Below, piece after piece: positions 35,001 through 47,825 of a stretch of DNA of 64,000 nt; within the stretch, counting starts at the first letter, position 1, and each line of letters opens with the position of its first letter. The position numbers were made by a program, and so were the translations under genes. Under the pieces are notes generated by a model that had not been told where the DNA came from, ran no database searches, and saw nothing but the letters and a program-made list of their open reading frames with translations. Origin of the DNA: Tubulanus polymorphus (lineage: Eukaryota > Nemertea > Palaeonemertea > Tubulaniformes > Tubulanidae); assembly GCF_964204645.1 (NCBI RefSeq), contig NC_134033.1, forward strand, positions 11,863,155-11,927,154. The letters are read 5' to 3'.

Positions 35001-37616
35001 ACTGATCCTGAACATGAAGTTATGATTACCAGATATCATAGCCGTGAAAAGTATTTTAACATATTCAGTTCGATTAGCTTTCTTTTGGGAGCGTTACCAT
35101 CAGAAGATGATTGACGATTCATACGATCATCACGTGAAAGCAAGGGCACTGTGCTGTTGAATACGGTGATGCATCCAATTTCAAGATTCCCCGGAGAGAA
35201 TATGAACGCTGCAGAGAAAGAGATGATGGGAATATTCAGTGTAATAAATGCCATCTGAGACTAGAGAATCGAGCAGTTCTGACGTGTAGAACTCTGGCAG
35301 AAACACGTTTTCGTGATACATACTTTAATATGCTCAGACATTGTAATGTTTCAACTTGTTAAATTTGTCTGGAATGCTGGTCTAACTCAGCAAACAATTG
35401 AGTTCTAATGAACAATTTTATTAAGAATCTCTTGTACATAAATCATGACATTCAGGTGAAGGTGAAATGGTTAAAGGTGTGGCATGACTGCAGTGAAGTA
35501 TTTGAATGGCTCCATGGGGAGAATACACATGTCAAATAATCAGGCAATATCCGCCTTACACGACTGCATTGCCAATATCAACAGTACCGACCACTGGAGT
35601 GCATGAAATTATGGTGTCTCTGAAGAGGCAGAGGGATTTGTTCAATCAACTACGGCTCGTAAAACAAAATCACACAAGATCATTTATAGATTATTAGAGA
35701 TTCACAGAGTCAGGAAGCTCACTGCGTCCTAGTGATACGGTGCATCGCCAAAATGAATTTTTCATCAAGGTGCTCACGAGAGTAGATGAAGCAGGTGGTG
35801 CTGAGGCTGGTGGGAAATAGGTTGTTGAAATTTCCAACATCCCGTCATGGCTGTTAACCAGTTGTTAATCGGTAGATGGTGAAATTACGATGGCGACGGA
35901 TGATCATTCACGCTGTATCCCTCTACGCTGTCAGCCCTATCTATCTACGCCTGCAGTTGTTGATTGTGTGCTTCGATACCTCTGTGGACACATTCGTTCC
36001 GTTAATGTGCGACTACAAGAGCAGCATAGATCAAGCCAATTTTCATTTCGCGTGCTAAAATAGTTTTACCACTGACTGTCAATGAATAGCTCATACTGCA
36101 CATCGGTTCAATAGCAATAATCTAATACTGATTCATCTATCAATTTATGTACAAGATTCATATGATTGTTAATTTGCCAACCCAGATCCTACATAAGCGA
36201 TACCCATCCTTTAATATCACCAATAATGATATTGATTAACAGAAAACATTCAAAATAAAGCAACAATTTTTTGCCATTCGTATATGAAATCAATGATGAT
36301 CTGTCATAAATTTTCTGCCAAAATTTGGAAATCCTGGTAACAAAACTTTAGTGCATTGTCCATTAAAATCATCGATCAGATTGCCGAAACCAAATAATTG
36401 TCACGCACAAATACAAAATCGATTTCTCGTTTTGAGATGCTTTAGATCGTGATGACTCCTGGTATTGAATGAGAAACCGTATAAAGAACTTGCTACAAAA
36501 AGTTATCAAAAAGACGGGAGATAAGAAGATCAAAATGGAATGATTGAAGATGGAAGAGAGAAGAACAACGAGCAGCACGTTACTTTAGAACCGATAGAGA
36601 GCTGAATTTGAAAAGCGAACATCAGAAGCTCGGATCTACCACTCAATCTCGTCTCTCTCTTTCTCTCATCTCTCTATAATAGTTACACAACGAGATTTTC
36701 TTTTGTAAATACAAAATCATCTTGGGAAATAATTTCGTCACGTATCACGACTTCGCTGTAGACAATATCATTCTCAAAGCAAGAAGATAATCAGTGAGAG
36801 AGAGTGGGCGTTTTTCTTAAAAATCGACAACTATCGAACCGGGTCAAGAGTCATTCATTTGTGTTGAGATCTAACTAGTTCGATAGTTTGGATGATTATC
36901 TCAGTCAGATTTTGTTTGTTTTTAATGATGATGATGATGTAACTTTGATTCGATTTTACTTAAGAAGAATTTTAAAGCCGAATCAAAAATTCATCGATTC
37001 GAATCGCAAACTTTGCAACGAGGTCTACAGAATTCGACAGAATTTCTGTAGGAGTGAGTTCATAATCAAATGAAACCATGGACGTATCACAAGAGCATTT
37101 TTGACCCAGGCCAACTGTTTACACGGTGAGATTTTAGACAGAGACAAATTCTAACACGGATCAAATGATTGTGTGTGAATTGGAACTGGTTCTGGAAATG
37201 ACTCACTTTGACTTGTTTAAGCATTGTTTAGAATGGAATGAGTGGTTTACTTGGGTCTCTGTGTGATTGTGACTATAGTCAAATTAAACTCACCACTATG
37301 GGACAGGTTCCAGAGTCAGATAGATTAAACCCACATGACTGTAGAACTTGCAGTACTGTGGAACTCAAATCAAGGCTAACAACTGTAAGGTTTTAAACAT
37401 ACACTGAAGTGCAGTAAAAATTTACTAATTTTGCACGGTGCAACAAAAAACATACCTTAATTTCAACTATACATGATACTTCAGATACCAGAGTAAAATC
37501 TACCCCATACCACAGCTTAGAACCCATTCCTTTAATTCAATTCATTGTCGAATAAGTGAACCTCAAGGGTTATAATTAGAACCGATCTATAAAACCGGTC
37601 CCCGAATCCTACTTAC
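32026..37616. other. CASK intron interior, no gene seen
   Basis: About 5.6 kb without a coding-like frame. It holds a CT microsatellite at about 32128-32155, a TTAACCCGTTCAG end (32528) resembling a piggyBac terminus without a visible partner, loose repeats at 34.57-34.90 kb (GGCAATGCAATGCAAGGCAA and AACTTATGGCAGGTGAGGAT), and copy 2 of the dispersed repeat at 37085-37275 (inverse of 16230-16430). Confidence 0.4.
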
Positions 37617-37712
37617 TTGTTTCCCATTACGACGAGCGCCGTTGATGTTGAGACGGTCCCTCGACGCGGTCATCGTCGTCACAAACTCGATTTCATCTTC
37701 GGCGTAAATCAT
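37617..37712 (-). CDS. alternative first coding exon (short CASK)
   Basis: An ATG follows an in-frame TGA six codons upstream, and 32 codons run to a perfect donor, CAA then GTAAGT. It reads MIYAEDEIEFVTTMTASRDR, then LNINGARRNGKQ. GC and CpG are clearly higher than in the flanking intron. The exon ends in phase 0, and the next exon on this strand (31097-31291) starts in phase 0. A transcript starting here would skip the kinase and first L27 parts and encode about 493 residues, close to MPP1/p55 in size and layout. A comparable short CASK form with its own N-terminus is known in Drosophila. That it belongs to CASK is inferred from position and phase only. Confidence 0.6.
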
Positions 37713-38620
37713 CGGTACTCGTAGCCGCGATCACCAGCGGCAACCGATCAATAATCAATCGATATTCAATCGATTATAAATCAGTCCAATTCAACGAAGC
37801 GAACGAAACTCGACGAATCATGCGAAGAATTGCGTCGAAATTCGTAATATTTCAACGTCGATAAATTCGCGATCGATATTTTTTCGAAAATGAATTTCGC
37901 GTAAGAGAATATAACGAATACCTCGTACAACTTGTTATCTCAACTTCACTACTTTTAAAGACAACTTAATCCTACGTACTTATCTTCGAACTTCGGTTTT
38001 ACATTTTTTCGTTGCCGTTTCTTCGCTGCCTTAGTGATTTACGGCGCGGATCAAGATCAGAATTCAGATTCGCGAAAATTGCGAAATAATCTCAACATCA
38101 TCGGGAAAGTCTAATCCGGTTATACAGAGTCGATGATCGTGTGGTCTGATTATACCGAAACGCATTATTCTTTAAACGAAATACCACGGAATTTTTGGAA
38201 GCGAAAAAACGACGAAATAACAGCGTCTCAGAGCGGCGCGAGCAATCCTTCGTAAATCGGATCTCATTGTATAACTGAAAAAAAATCTGATTGAAATAAC
38301 CGCACCTTTAGCGATTAGAGAAATGAAATTTCCGAGAAAAAAGAAAACCACGAAAAAAAAACTACAACAACTCCGCGATTAGAAATTTGTCGAAAAAATA
38401 TATCCAGTTTTACGAATATTTATCCATCGGTGAAATACATCCGTAACCCGGGCGATGGTGTTTTTATTTCCGCGGTGAAAGAACCGTGTTACAGTCGAAA
38501 TACCGTAACGAACATGTGTCTCGGGAAGCAGACGCTTAATCCGCTTAAACCGAGCTGAAAATGATCACGCATTTTCTTCACAGTTTTTTCCCTCTCACTC
38601 GGTTTACCCTCGACTGCCCG
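37713..38620 (-). promoter_or_regulatory. CpG-richer upstream region of the alternative exon
   Basis: From about 37.7 to 38.6 kb the DNA is richer in CG dinucleotides (TCGCGAT, GCGCGAGC, TCGCG) than the AT-rich intron around it. It contains no coding-like frame. It is the natural place for a promoter and 5' UTR of the exon at 37617. No TATA box was identified. Confidence 0.3.
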
Positions 38621-38949
38621 CTGCTGCTGCTCATACAATCGATAATGTATTCGGTATGTAATTTTTGAGCAGAGTAAGTAAGTGTATTACAGTATACCCC
38701 GACCGACCGACCGGGTACGAGTTAAATTCCTCAGCTATGAGTTATATACCGATAATAAATAGATGATAGATAGCTATCGAGTCAGCGGGTGAAAGGTGAA
38801 GAGAGAAGTTGGGGAAAGGGTGACTGACTACAGATGAAGAAAATTACCATTGACATAAAACTACATTCACATGAGAATGAGATTCAGTATTCAGTATCCA
38901 TCCGCTATTCAGACCTATACAAAGGTTATTAGAAAATCAATTGTCTACC

Positions 38950-39210
38950 AAGTGCGCTCGGCCAGTTGCACAGAAAATACTTAGGTCCGAAAAGTCATAG
39001 ATTCTTTAGATTAGCCATAAAACTAAGACGGTCTTAGAGAATGGTCTTAAGTCTAAGCCACCTGGCGCCAAATTGCACACTCATGACTTGAGGTCAAAAG
39101 TGGTCTTAAATCTAGCTTGGTCATGACTTATAAGATTGGCTAAAGAATTAAAATGATGTTAGTCTGGACTCAAATCTAAGCCCTGACTCGGCAACTAGCT
39201 CCTGGTACTT
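38950..39210. repeat. copies of the GGTCTTAA repeat family
   Basis: Two adjacent, partly inverted copies carry GGCCAGTTGCACAGA and GTGGTCTTAAATCT words, as in the MITE at 11971-12120. Confidence 0.5.
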
Positions 39211-39673
39211 TTAGAAATAAGTTTACAAGTCCTGAAGATGCAACAGGGCAGTTGAAGATGAATATGCTAGGAGATACTGCAGTCAGACGCTGCAGGTTGG
39301 TGGACTTTCGTTTCGGTATCAGATTTCTATCAACCAACTTCCTATTTCTTAAGTAACCGCAATTAAAGGGATCAGAAAATCTTCTCCCTAATGGACGTGA
39401 ACGACCCCAGCTCAGAGAAAAGCCTTTTACGTTCGTTATAAACGAGAAATGATTCACCTTGAAAAACCATTAGTTCTGAGAGCTATGTGGAACAAAACTT
39501 AACTCGCTCAGTGAGAGAGTAACGAGAAGAGGAGATGAGAGGGAAAGCAAGGAGAAATCGATGAGATAGATAGAGAAGAATAGGGAAGGAGGAAGAGAGA
39601 AAGGAAAAGAAAACATTGTTGAATTAATCCACATAGGCAAGAAGGGAGTATTAATCCTCTTAGGAAGTTAATG

Positions 39674-40135
39674 CATCAGAATCAACATGTTGTCATCTAC
39701 TGTAATATCAGTGAGGGATTCATGTAAGCGTAGACAGTGAGGGAGGTCGGGGTGAATCAGAACATCAGAATCAACATGTTGTCATCTATTGCAATATCAG
39801 TGAGGGATTCATGTAAGCGTAGACAGTGAGGGAGGTCGGGGTGTATCAGAACATCAGAATCAACATGTTGTCATCTACTGTATATCAGTGAGGGATTCAT
39901 GTAAGGGTAGACAGTGAGGGAGGTCAGGGTGTATCAGAACATCAGAATCCTACTGTAATATCAGTGAGGGATTTATGTAAGGGTAGACAGTGAGGGAGGT
40001 CGGGGTGTATCAGAACATCAGAATCATCATGTTGTCATCTACTGTATATCAGTGAGGGATTCATGTAAGGGTAGACAGTGAGGGAGGTCGGGGTGTATTA
40101 GAACATCAGGATCAACATGTTGTCATCAGGGTGTA
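39674..40135. repeat. 89-bp minisatellite, about 5 copies
   Basis: Units of about 89 bases contain CAGAATCAACATGTTGTCAT and CAGTGAGGGAGGTCGGGGTG. One copy (about 39943) is shortened internally. Single related units trail on to about 40280. Confidence 0.95.
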
Positions 40136-41039
40136 TCAATCCTTATAGCATTTTGATATGATATGAAAACATGCAGACATCTATTCATCATCCCCCTGTA
40201 TATCAGGGAAGTAAATGGAGTATTAATCCTCTTAGAATCTTAATAGGATATCAACACAACAAAATCAACATCTATTCATCATTGTCGTGGTACTGATGGA
40301 ATAATTTGATTCTACCCCGAGCTCTGGAACATGAATTATGCATGTATGTTATTATGTGTGACATTCAATTGAATATGTTATGATTGATATATCAAGAGCG
40401 CGCAGCTTAATTCAAAATAATGTTGTATTATCAAAACCTTGGACCAGTTTTCTCATAGTATGTACTTTCATGCATAATCAGCTATGTCCGAGTTGCTTCA
40501 TCGGTGATTTTTGCGTAATCATTTTTTCAACTACTACAACATATGACCCAAATACAAAATCATTAAATTTTCAAGCCTGTTTCTGCGGCTTCATAAAGTG
40601 CTGGTTAGAACTACAATGCGCGGTCCAATTTTTGCTCACTCAGTTGACAAACCAATCATTCGTCACAGTTTGTTGTTTTTTACTAGTCTATGAGCTAAGT
40701 CCTATTTGACACTAGTTACTGTCACTAACAGTTTTGCAAAACATTAGTCTATAACAAAACAATGTATAAATGTAACATTTTTAATGTAAGGGACAGTCTG
40801 TTTTGGAGTTCTTACTAAAAGGCATTAATCATTGAGTCGAATGCGTAAATCTTGAATGAAAGATTGACAAGTTGCTGGAGTTCTTTCTGATCTACAATAA
40901 AAACTGAATTTAGTGTTTCTAAACAGTTTCCAAACTTTTCTATCGTTTCTAAATCAGTAGGCGTTGAAAGTTTACCATCGCTTACTCAATAAAAGACGTA
41001 TCAAAAAATCCATTAGAAATCTCGCGATAAAGACTACCA
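40136..41039. other. CASK intron, nothing recognised
   Basis: AT-rich. The plus-strand frame at 40380-40709 has no coding character. Confidence 0.4.
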
Positions 41040-41490
41040 GTCTCTCCTCGTCCCTCCGAATACGCGCAATTTGATACCCGACTCGATCCTAGCTGAAAGC
41101 TCGAAGCTCTCATTTGTCTCGAAGCGTTATTTATTCGTCGAGATCGATTTCAAATTTCTCGCTTTCGAAGACTACAAACATCGATACGATCTCTCGCACT
41201 ATACGAGGAAAGCCCTCATTTCAACGGCTCTTCCGATACATACGTGACGCGCATTTAAATCCCTTCCGTACAGACTAAATTGCCATTCCTGAAAACTCTT
41301 CGAAACGTCGGGTTTTAAGGCTTCGCGATATTACAGACGCTCTCAGACGAAGTGACGATTTCCACGAATTACCGAAAATATTTTAGACGCCCCTCGAGGG
41401 CGGATTTAGCCGCCGAAAACCATCAAAGTTCCACGGCGACCGATGACTGGTTATTACGATAAGCTAAAACGAAACGATGAACTGAGGGAC
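41040..41490. promoter_or_regulatory. CpG-dense block, function unknown
   Basis: About 450 bases with many CG dinucleotides inside AT-rich intron and no long open frame. This could be a regulatory island or a young insertion. Evidence is composition only. Confidence 0.2.
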
Positions 41491-43599
41491 CTCGCATTTT
41501 GACGAAAAGATTTAGGCTTAGGTTGCTATCGATTACTGACGGAATTCTACAAATGGCGTTAACAATTCTCCGACGACAAAGAGATGAAAGTGTAAATTTC
41601 GGCCACCAGGGGAATCTTAATGATTTTTGTCTGGAAGTTTCCGAGTCTGATCGACGCAGTAATGGCGCAGGTGCTCGCTAGCAGGAAATCGCTTTACTCG
41701 CACGATAAATTGAAAATGAACAGATTGTCAGCAGGTATACGAAATAATAGATTTTTATTTTCTATTGATGAGTGGGAAAAGTTATCCACTGACACATGCG
41801 AAGGAGCCTCATTGAATATTTCGTAATGGTGTAATCAGGGGGTGTTCATTCGTTTGGACAAACTCCCATTACGTTTATCGTTTTAAAAGAATATACAAAT
41901 ACAACTCTTGTTTCACTGATGTTTCAGGTAGCAGCTTCTTCCTATCTTCACAGGTCATTCAAAATGACGGTTAAAACAGTCATGGTAGTTGGCAGTCAAG
42001 GATGTTGTGTTGACTGAAAAAGTCGCTGGGCATAATCATCGAACATCCCGCCAGCAAGGCTTACCAACCAAAGGAACAGCCAGGCATGTTCTGGTGCTTG
42101 TATGTGATGAGATGTGATCTCCATGATCACGCAAACGATGCCAGTTACAAGCAATGTATGTGACTTGTTGAATACCTAAGGCGGACGTAGGTCGACTTGC
42201 GTCTTCTTATAACACCATCGCATGCGACAGGTCTCGAATGGATGCTTCAATTGACTGCAACTCTACTGTCAGTGATGTGTTCAACCAAGTCTCTGACACT
42301 CGTAACAGTAGCTATGTCACTCGTGACAGGGAGACGATGGGGTAGCATTGCAGAATGTAGAACATGTTCGACATGTCACTGGCAGTCACAAGGGCATCTA
42401 GATCTTTGCGATGCTATCGTCACTGGTTGTTGCAGAGAATGGCCTCACAATGGGTTAATGGCAGTTGTCAGGCTGAAATTTCAGGATCGCATGCATCAAT
42501 GGACCCTACTACATCAGTCCCTTTTTCAGATTTTAGAACTGCCATTGACTTTCCTGGTGCTGGGAGCTATAGGGAATACGATAGAACACATCTTAACGCT
42601 ACCCCACATCGGTGAGAACGTCGAGAATTCTGAACACGCGCAAACATCCAATTCCAGTTAGACATCGTTCGGCTTTAAACAAATAAGATTAGAATTCTAG
42701 AGCGTTCTCCAGTTCCGGATTAAACGAGTCAAATGAAATATGTATTGAAGTAAAAATTACCGAGGGATGAGCTACTTGCGTCGTGTTATGAATAGGAAAA
42801 AAGGCAGTCGAGCTGAAGAAGAGTCAACTTATAGCCGACTGATTACTTTAGATATTTATTCACATAAAACCAATACTAGCTTCCCCGAGACACATGAGAC
42901 TGAATCTGAAATCATCCAATTTTTAACCGGAAAAGCTGCGAGCAAATTTCACCAATCATTTCTACTTATTTCGTCAATTTCAGACGTTTTTTAAGAAAAT
43001 GTCAGATTGATTTCTTAATGAATCAGACGTTATTGGTTGCCACGAGTGGAATAAACATAATATTCGCTATTTCATGGTGTCACGTTCATTGCCTCTCTGA
43101 AGAGCCAGGTCTTAAGGAATCCTCTATTGCTACAGTAGTTGATGTCCTCCTGCACACTAGCGACACCTGGTAGATCATTGCTAGCTACAATAGCATTCCT
43201 AAATCCTCAGTGGTCTTAGATTTTTAGCATTTGAACATCTAGCACTCAATTCTAACTCCAAATGCCGCCTTATAATGAAAAAAATACGTGACATGAAAAA
43301 ACAAGAAATTTTTAGTTACCTAGAACTCATCAAAATGCTATCACTTTCTTCTCACAGCACATTATTCCTTAGGGCCTAATATGATTGAAATCATTTCACA
43401 GGTGAAGCCGTAAAAAGCAAACCACTTACGTATATGTGCAATATTCTACAGACATAACGCATCTAAACATCGCTGGAATATGACAGTAGAGTGTAAGTCG
43501 GTCGTAACACCACCGAGCAAATAAAACATCATTCATCCACGAGAAATTTGAGCTTATGACAGTTAATAACGGCAGCATTAGTTACATCAATCTTGTTTT
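41491..43599. other. CASK intron, one unexplained open frame
   Basis: A 154-codon plus-strand frame (42197-42661) lies in DNA of mixed composition, and two frames are open across it. I see no family, signal peptide or splice context and do not call it a gene. Confidence 0.3.
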
Positions 43600-43860
43600 G
43601 ACGCGTTTGTAGCCGAGAACGAAACGCGGTGGTCGCGATTTCATCGATCTCCTACGAACTGCGTATCCGGAAAATTCAAAACCGTGCCCTACACGGCTAC
43701 ATCATCTCGTATAATGAGACAAGGGCCCGCGTTATCGGTCCGGAAATGTATCCGGCAAGTTTCCCGGTGTCACGCGCCGTGGAGGTGTCGCTACGAAAAT
43801 TGATCACGACAACGAAGGAAAGTATCAGTTTTATTTTTAACGGTTCTTTTCATCCGTGAA
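43600..43860. other. CpG-rich block
   Basis: It has compositional contrast like 41040-41490, with several frames open (for example 43629-43859 plus). No recognised protein, RNA or element ends. Confidence 0.2.
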
Positions 43861-43984
43861 TAATAGATTAATCGACGACAATGTTCGAGATTAACCCGTT
43901 CTCGACGGCAAACTGGTTTGCCGCTCATGCGAGCAGAATTTGAATGAGGCAAAATATTAAATATATTTTTCTATAACCATAATT

Positions 43985-45195
43985 GAAGTTAAAGTGATGG
44001 ATAGCAGCAGATTTCAATAAAATTAAGCTAGGTTGTCGGGGGAGACCCTTAACCAGCCAATCTTTCAGTGTACACATTCCTTGTTTTGCCACATTGCCAT
44101 CCAAATTACTGAATAGGCAAATTGGGCAAAATCGGCAAATGGTGTTTCATTGAAATTCGCCATTGAAAAACCATATGTTGTCGACCACATTTTTCCCACA
44201 TATCTGAACGCAGCACGCTATGACACAGTACAGTTTAATGTAAAGGTGTTTTAGCTCACTCAAACTAATTGGGTAAAGATGTCTGAATAAGTCGCCCAGG
44301 TAACTCTGGTTTTTCAAGCCAAAATAACGTCCACTGCGAAAGCGTAAACTAATCAGACAGTTCCATCAAATCAACGATTACCGATTACCAAGTTACAGTT
44401 GCTACAGGACTAAGCGAATATTACGTACTATATCCGATTACGACAACTCGATATCTAGACGAAAAGATTACTCGACGACAACAAAGTGACCCGCGTGCTG
44501 GTCAGAACTCCACGACGATGACAGCAGCAAACGCAATTGACCGCTGTCACTATGCCGTTAGCGTTATAGTTTATAACATTAGTAGTTATTGCTCGGCGCA
44601 TCGCGGCGAACTAATTCACGACCAATATAAAAGAATTTAAGACCCTCTCCCTCTTTCTCTCTCTCTGTCTGTCTCTATCTTAACACCACATCTTCATTAA
44701 TCTCAATACTCTACACACTGTTAATTATCGAGGGATATAGCGGGAGTGTACTTCATTATGCCGTTGATGCAGCGATTCCATTAAAAAGTTTGCGGAAGAA
44801 AGAAACTTCGTGTTTACAAGATGATTTGCATCGTGCCATTAAGCATGCACACCAGGGAAACTGAAGAGTCATTTGTATATCGCGTATTTGAAATGGTTAT
44901 AGATACATTTTGCAGAATTAGGCGAGGATTCATTGTTTAATAATAGAAATGTATGCATTATGTATTGTAATGCGATAAGTCACCCGTCCAGGGGTGTTAC
45001 TAGAAAGTATCGCGGATCCTGCAGATTTTATCTATCTATCATTTTGTCATTTTTACATCAACTCTTCTGAAAATGTAATGATGGCAAAGATCTCTCGATG
45101 TAATAATTGCTTAGGAGCTGATATGACGGATAGCAGCAGCAAATTGCACTAAAATCAAGCTATATTTCTGGGGGACGCCCCAAACCCTCTATTAA
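43985..45195. repeat. two copies of a dispersed repeat
   Basis: The stretch at about 43995-44060 (GATAGCAGCAGATTTCAATA, then AAAATTAAGCTAGG and GGGGGAGACCC) recurs at about 45126-45190 with substitutions. Together with TTAACCCGTTCTCGACGGC at 43893, it is probably part of a decayed transposon family. Confidence 0.45.
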
Positions 45196-45859
45196 AGATG
45201 ACTGTAGTGAACTGATCTAAATCTCAGTATAGTTAACGAATAACAGTTTTTTGTGTTCCTCTGAAGATGAGGAAACTGTTAGGAAATAAGCTGTTTCTAC
45301 AAATCTACTGCGGGTTTTTATTCGGCCTCTATGAAAGGTTGATGCTAAACTAATGAATGCGTGGAGAAGAAAGTGCCAGTCGAAGGTCCAGACATCTTAT
45401 ACATGCCGAGGAGATTATCAGATTCCTGGTTTAATGGGGAAAATCGAGATAGAAACGAACGAAGCTAGCTGATATCGAATCGGATATCCTGATTTTATTG
45501 GCAAATACCGGATGAAAATAAGACTGGTGATCAGTAGCTCTATCTAACCGGTATTATACTGGCCTCACTAAATGGCTATAAAATATAAGGCGAGGTATAG
45601 AGGTGATTTTTATGTGACTGTGCTGGAAATATGTGAGGCATACACCTTTTTGAAATGATTGTTACAGCTATTACTAAATTAACTACATCTATAGAATGCC
45701 AATTGGGAACGATGGAAAAATATCTCCACCGGGCTATGTCTAAACACTGACTGATATAAAATATAACGCTGTTTATGATAGTAATTTCTATAAATGTTCA
45801 ATAATTGTCATCATCATTGAAATAGTCTGATCTATACTAAAAAATTTAAAACCAGCAAA

Positions 45860-46600
45860 GTCTCTCCGATAGTTCGAAAAATATCACGAAAGGAAAGTAG
45901 CACAAAATCTTAACTACAAGACTAGACTAGAAAAAAGTGCATTTCAAAACCGCAAACCCTTATCGTGCTTGTATCGTGAAAGTAGAACAAACTGCTCAAT
46001 TTTTATCAAGAAGTAAAACTAGAAGACTAGCCTAGAAAAAATATATTTCTACACAGCAAACGGGGCTATTAAGCTTTTTGATAAATCGAAATACATCACG
46101 AAAGGAGGAAGAAACTATTTAACGTTTATCCAAAGGGATTTAACTTGGAGACTAGCCTTGTCTAGAAATAACCTTTTTAAACAGCAAATGGGACTATTAA
46201 GCCTTTTGATAAATCGAAATACATCACAAAAGAAGCAAGAAAATGCTGAACCTTTATTGAAAAAAAAACTAAGCTCGAGGAATACCCCAAAAAACACATA
46301 TTCTGAAACCGCAAATAGGGCTAACATCATCTGATAAAACGAGATATATGATGAATGTAAGAAAAAAGCTGCTAAATTTTTATCAAAAAAATGATAAAGG
46401 AGACAAGCGTAGAATAACAAATTTTCAAACTACAAATGGAGCTCAAGTCATAAATTCGATATAAATCACGAAAGTAAGAAATAACTTATTTTGTAACAAA
46501 ATAGTATGAGGCTATAAAACATTTTGATGAATCGAGATTCACCACGAAAATAGAAGAAAACCGTTTCATTTTTAATGACAAACACAAACTAGAGACTAAG
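45860..46600. repeat. degenerate array, about 105-128 bp units
   Basis: About six diverged units share AAATCGAAATACATCACGAA, then AACTAGAAGACTAGCCTAGA and CAGCAAATGGGGCTATTAAG. Poly(A) and poly(T) runs open chance ORFs through it. Confidence 0.75.
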
Positions 46601-46900
46601 AGAGTAAAAACATACCGTTATTGTTGGTAATGTAGTAGAAGTTGAGTTATTTCACTATATTTACACCGGTGAATGTTTCTGCCGCGGTGGTCGTTGTTGT
46701 AGTAAATTCCGAATGAACGCGAATGTTGTGTTTAGAGAGAGAGAGAGATAAAGGATAGGTATAAAAACCCGGGCAGACGGAGGGAGCGAGAAGCCTGAAT
46801 GGAACGCGCGTGAACAACACGCGAGCAACTAGTGGTGGAAAGAAGTGACAGCGATGTCGCTACTGCTGAGCACACGAACACTGCTGTCTACTTCAAACCA
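46601..46900. promoter_or_regulatory. possible promoter-like region
   Basis: On the plus strand GGTATAAAAACCCGGG (46759-46774) gives a TATA-like motif followed by GC-rich DNA. On the minus strand ACAATAACG followed by GTATGT (donor at 46610-46615) could end a non-coding exon. Neither leads to a recognised gene. A GA microsatellite lies at 46735-46750. Confidence 0.2.
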
Positions 46901-47141
46901 ATCCATCTATCGGCAGAACGCTGATGTGTTCTATTATAGTCTGTAACGAATTTATACGCTTTGTATGACACTGGATAATGAATGCACTGTGATGAGGCTT
47001 TTTTAGAATTACCATTTGCATTTTTCTATTGCAGACAGCAAAACAAGAAACGCTGGGAAAAATGTCCAGCAGCACCAGTGATCCCGTGATATAGAAATGA
47101 CAGCGCTTTTGATCAGTCGTGTGATCTTTTGTCATCGTACA

Positions 47142-47825
47142 AACCCTGGATTGATGAGAGACCAGTACGTGAAGACTGACTGACTGCTACCACCAGGATT
47201 CAAACACATGAACTTTGAATTGATGAGAGACCAGTCAAAGACTGACTGACTGCTAGCACCAGGATTCAAACACATGAACCTGGATTGATGAGAGACCAGT
47301 AAAAGACTGAATGACTGCTACCACCAGACAGGGTTCAAACACATGATCTCTGGATTGATGAGAGACCAGTGAAAGACTGACTGACTGCTACCACCAGGAT
47401 TCAAACACATGATCCCTGGATTGATGAGAGACCAATAAAGACTGACTGACTGCTATGACCAGGATTCAAACACATGAACCCTGGATTGATGAGAGACCAG
47501 TGAAAGACTGACTGACTGACTGCTAACACCAGGATTCAAACACATGAACCCTGGATTGATGAGAGATCAGTGAAAGACTGACTGACTGCTAACACCAGGA
47601 TTCAAACATATGATCCCTGGATTGATGAGAGACCAGTGAAAGACTGACTGACTGCTACCACCAGGATTCAAACAGATGAACCCAGGATTGATGAGAGACC
47701 AGTGAAAGACTGACTGACTGCTACCAGCAGGATTCAAACACATGAACCCAGGATTGATGAGAGACCAGTGAAAGACTGACTGACTGCTACCAGCAGGATT
47801 CAAACATATGAACCATTGATGAGAC
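47142..47825. repeat. 66-bp minisatellite, about 10 copies
   Basis: Units of about 59-66 bases contain GATTGATGAGAGACCAGTGA, AAGACTGACTGACTGCTACC and CAGGATTCAAACACATGAAC. In the four right-hand copies the length is exactly 66. The minus strand therefore reads a 22-residue repeat around SSQSVFHWSLINPG without stops (47567-47803). This is taken as a by-product of the unit length. Confidence 0.95.

Noticed and set aside
42197-42661. 154-codon plus-strand ORF, the longest unexplained plus-strand frame outside the LINE
   Set aside because: Two frames are open across it, with no family, signal peptide or promoter. Likely chance in mixed-composition DNA.
46759-46774. TATAAAAA motif as a plus-strand promoter
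   Set aside because: No coding exon or RNA gene follows within reach. Kept only as a weak regulatory note.
47567-47803. 22-residue protein repeat on the minus strand
   Set aside because: It arises because four repeat units are exactly 66 bases. The remaining units break the frame.
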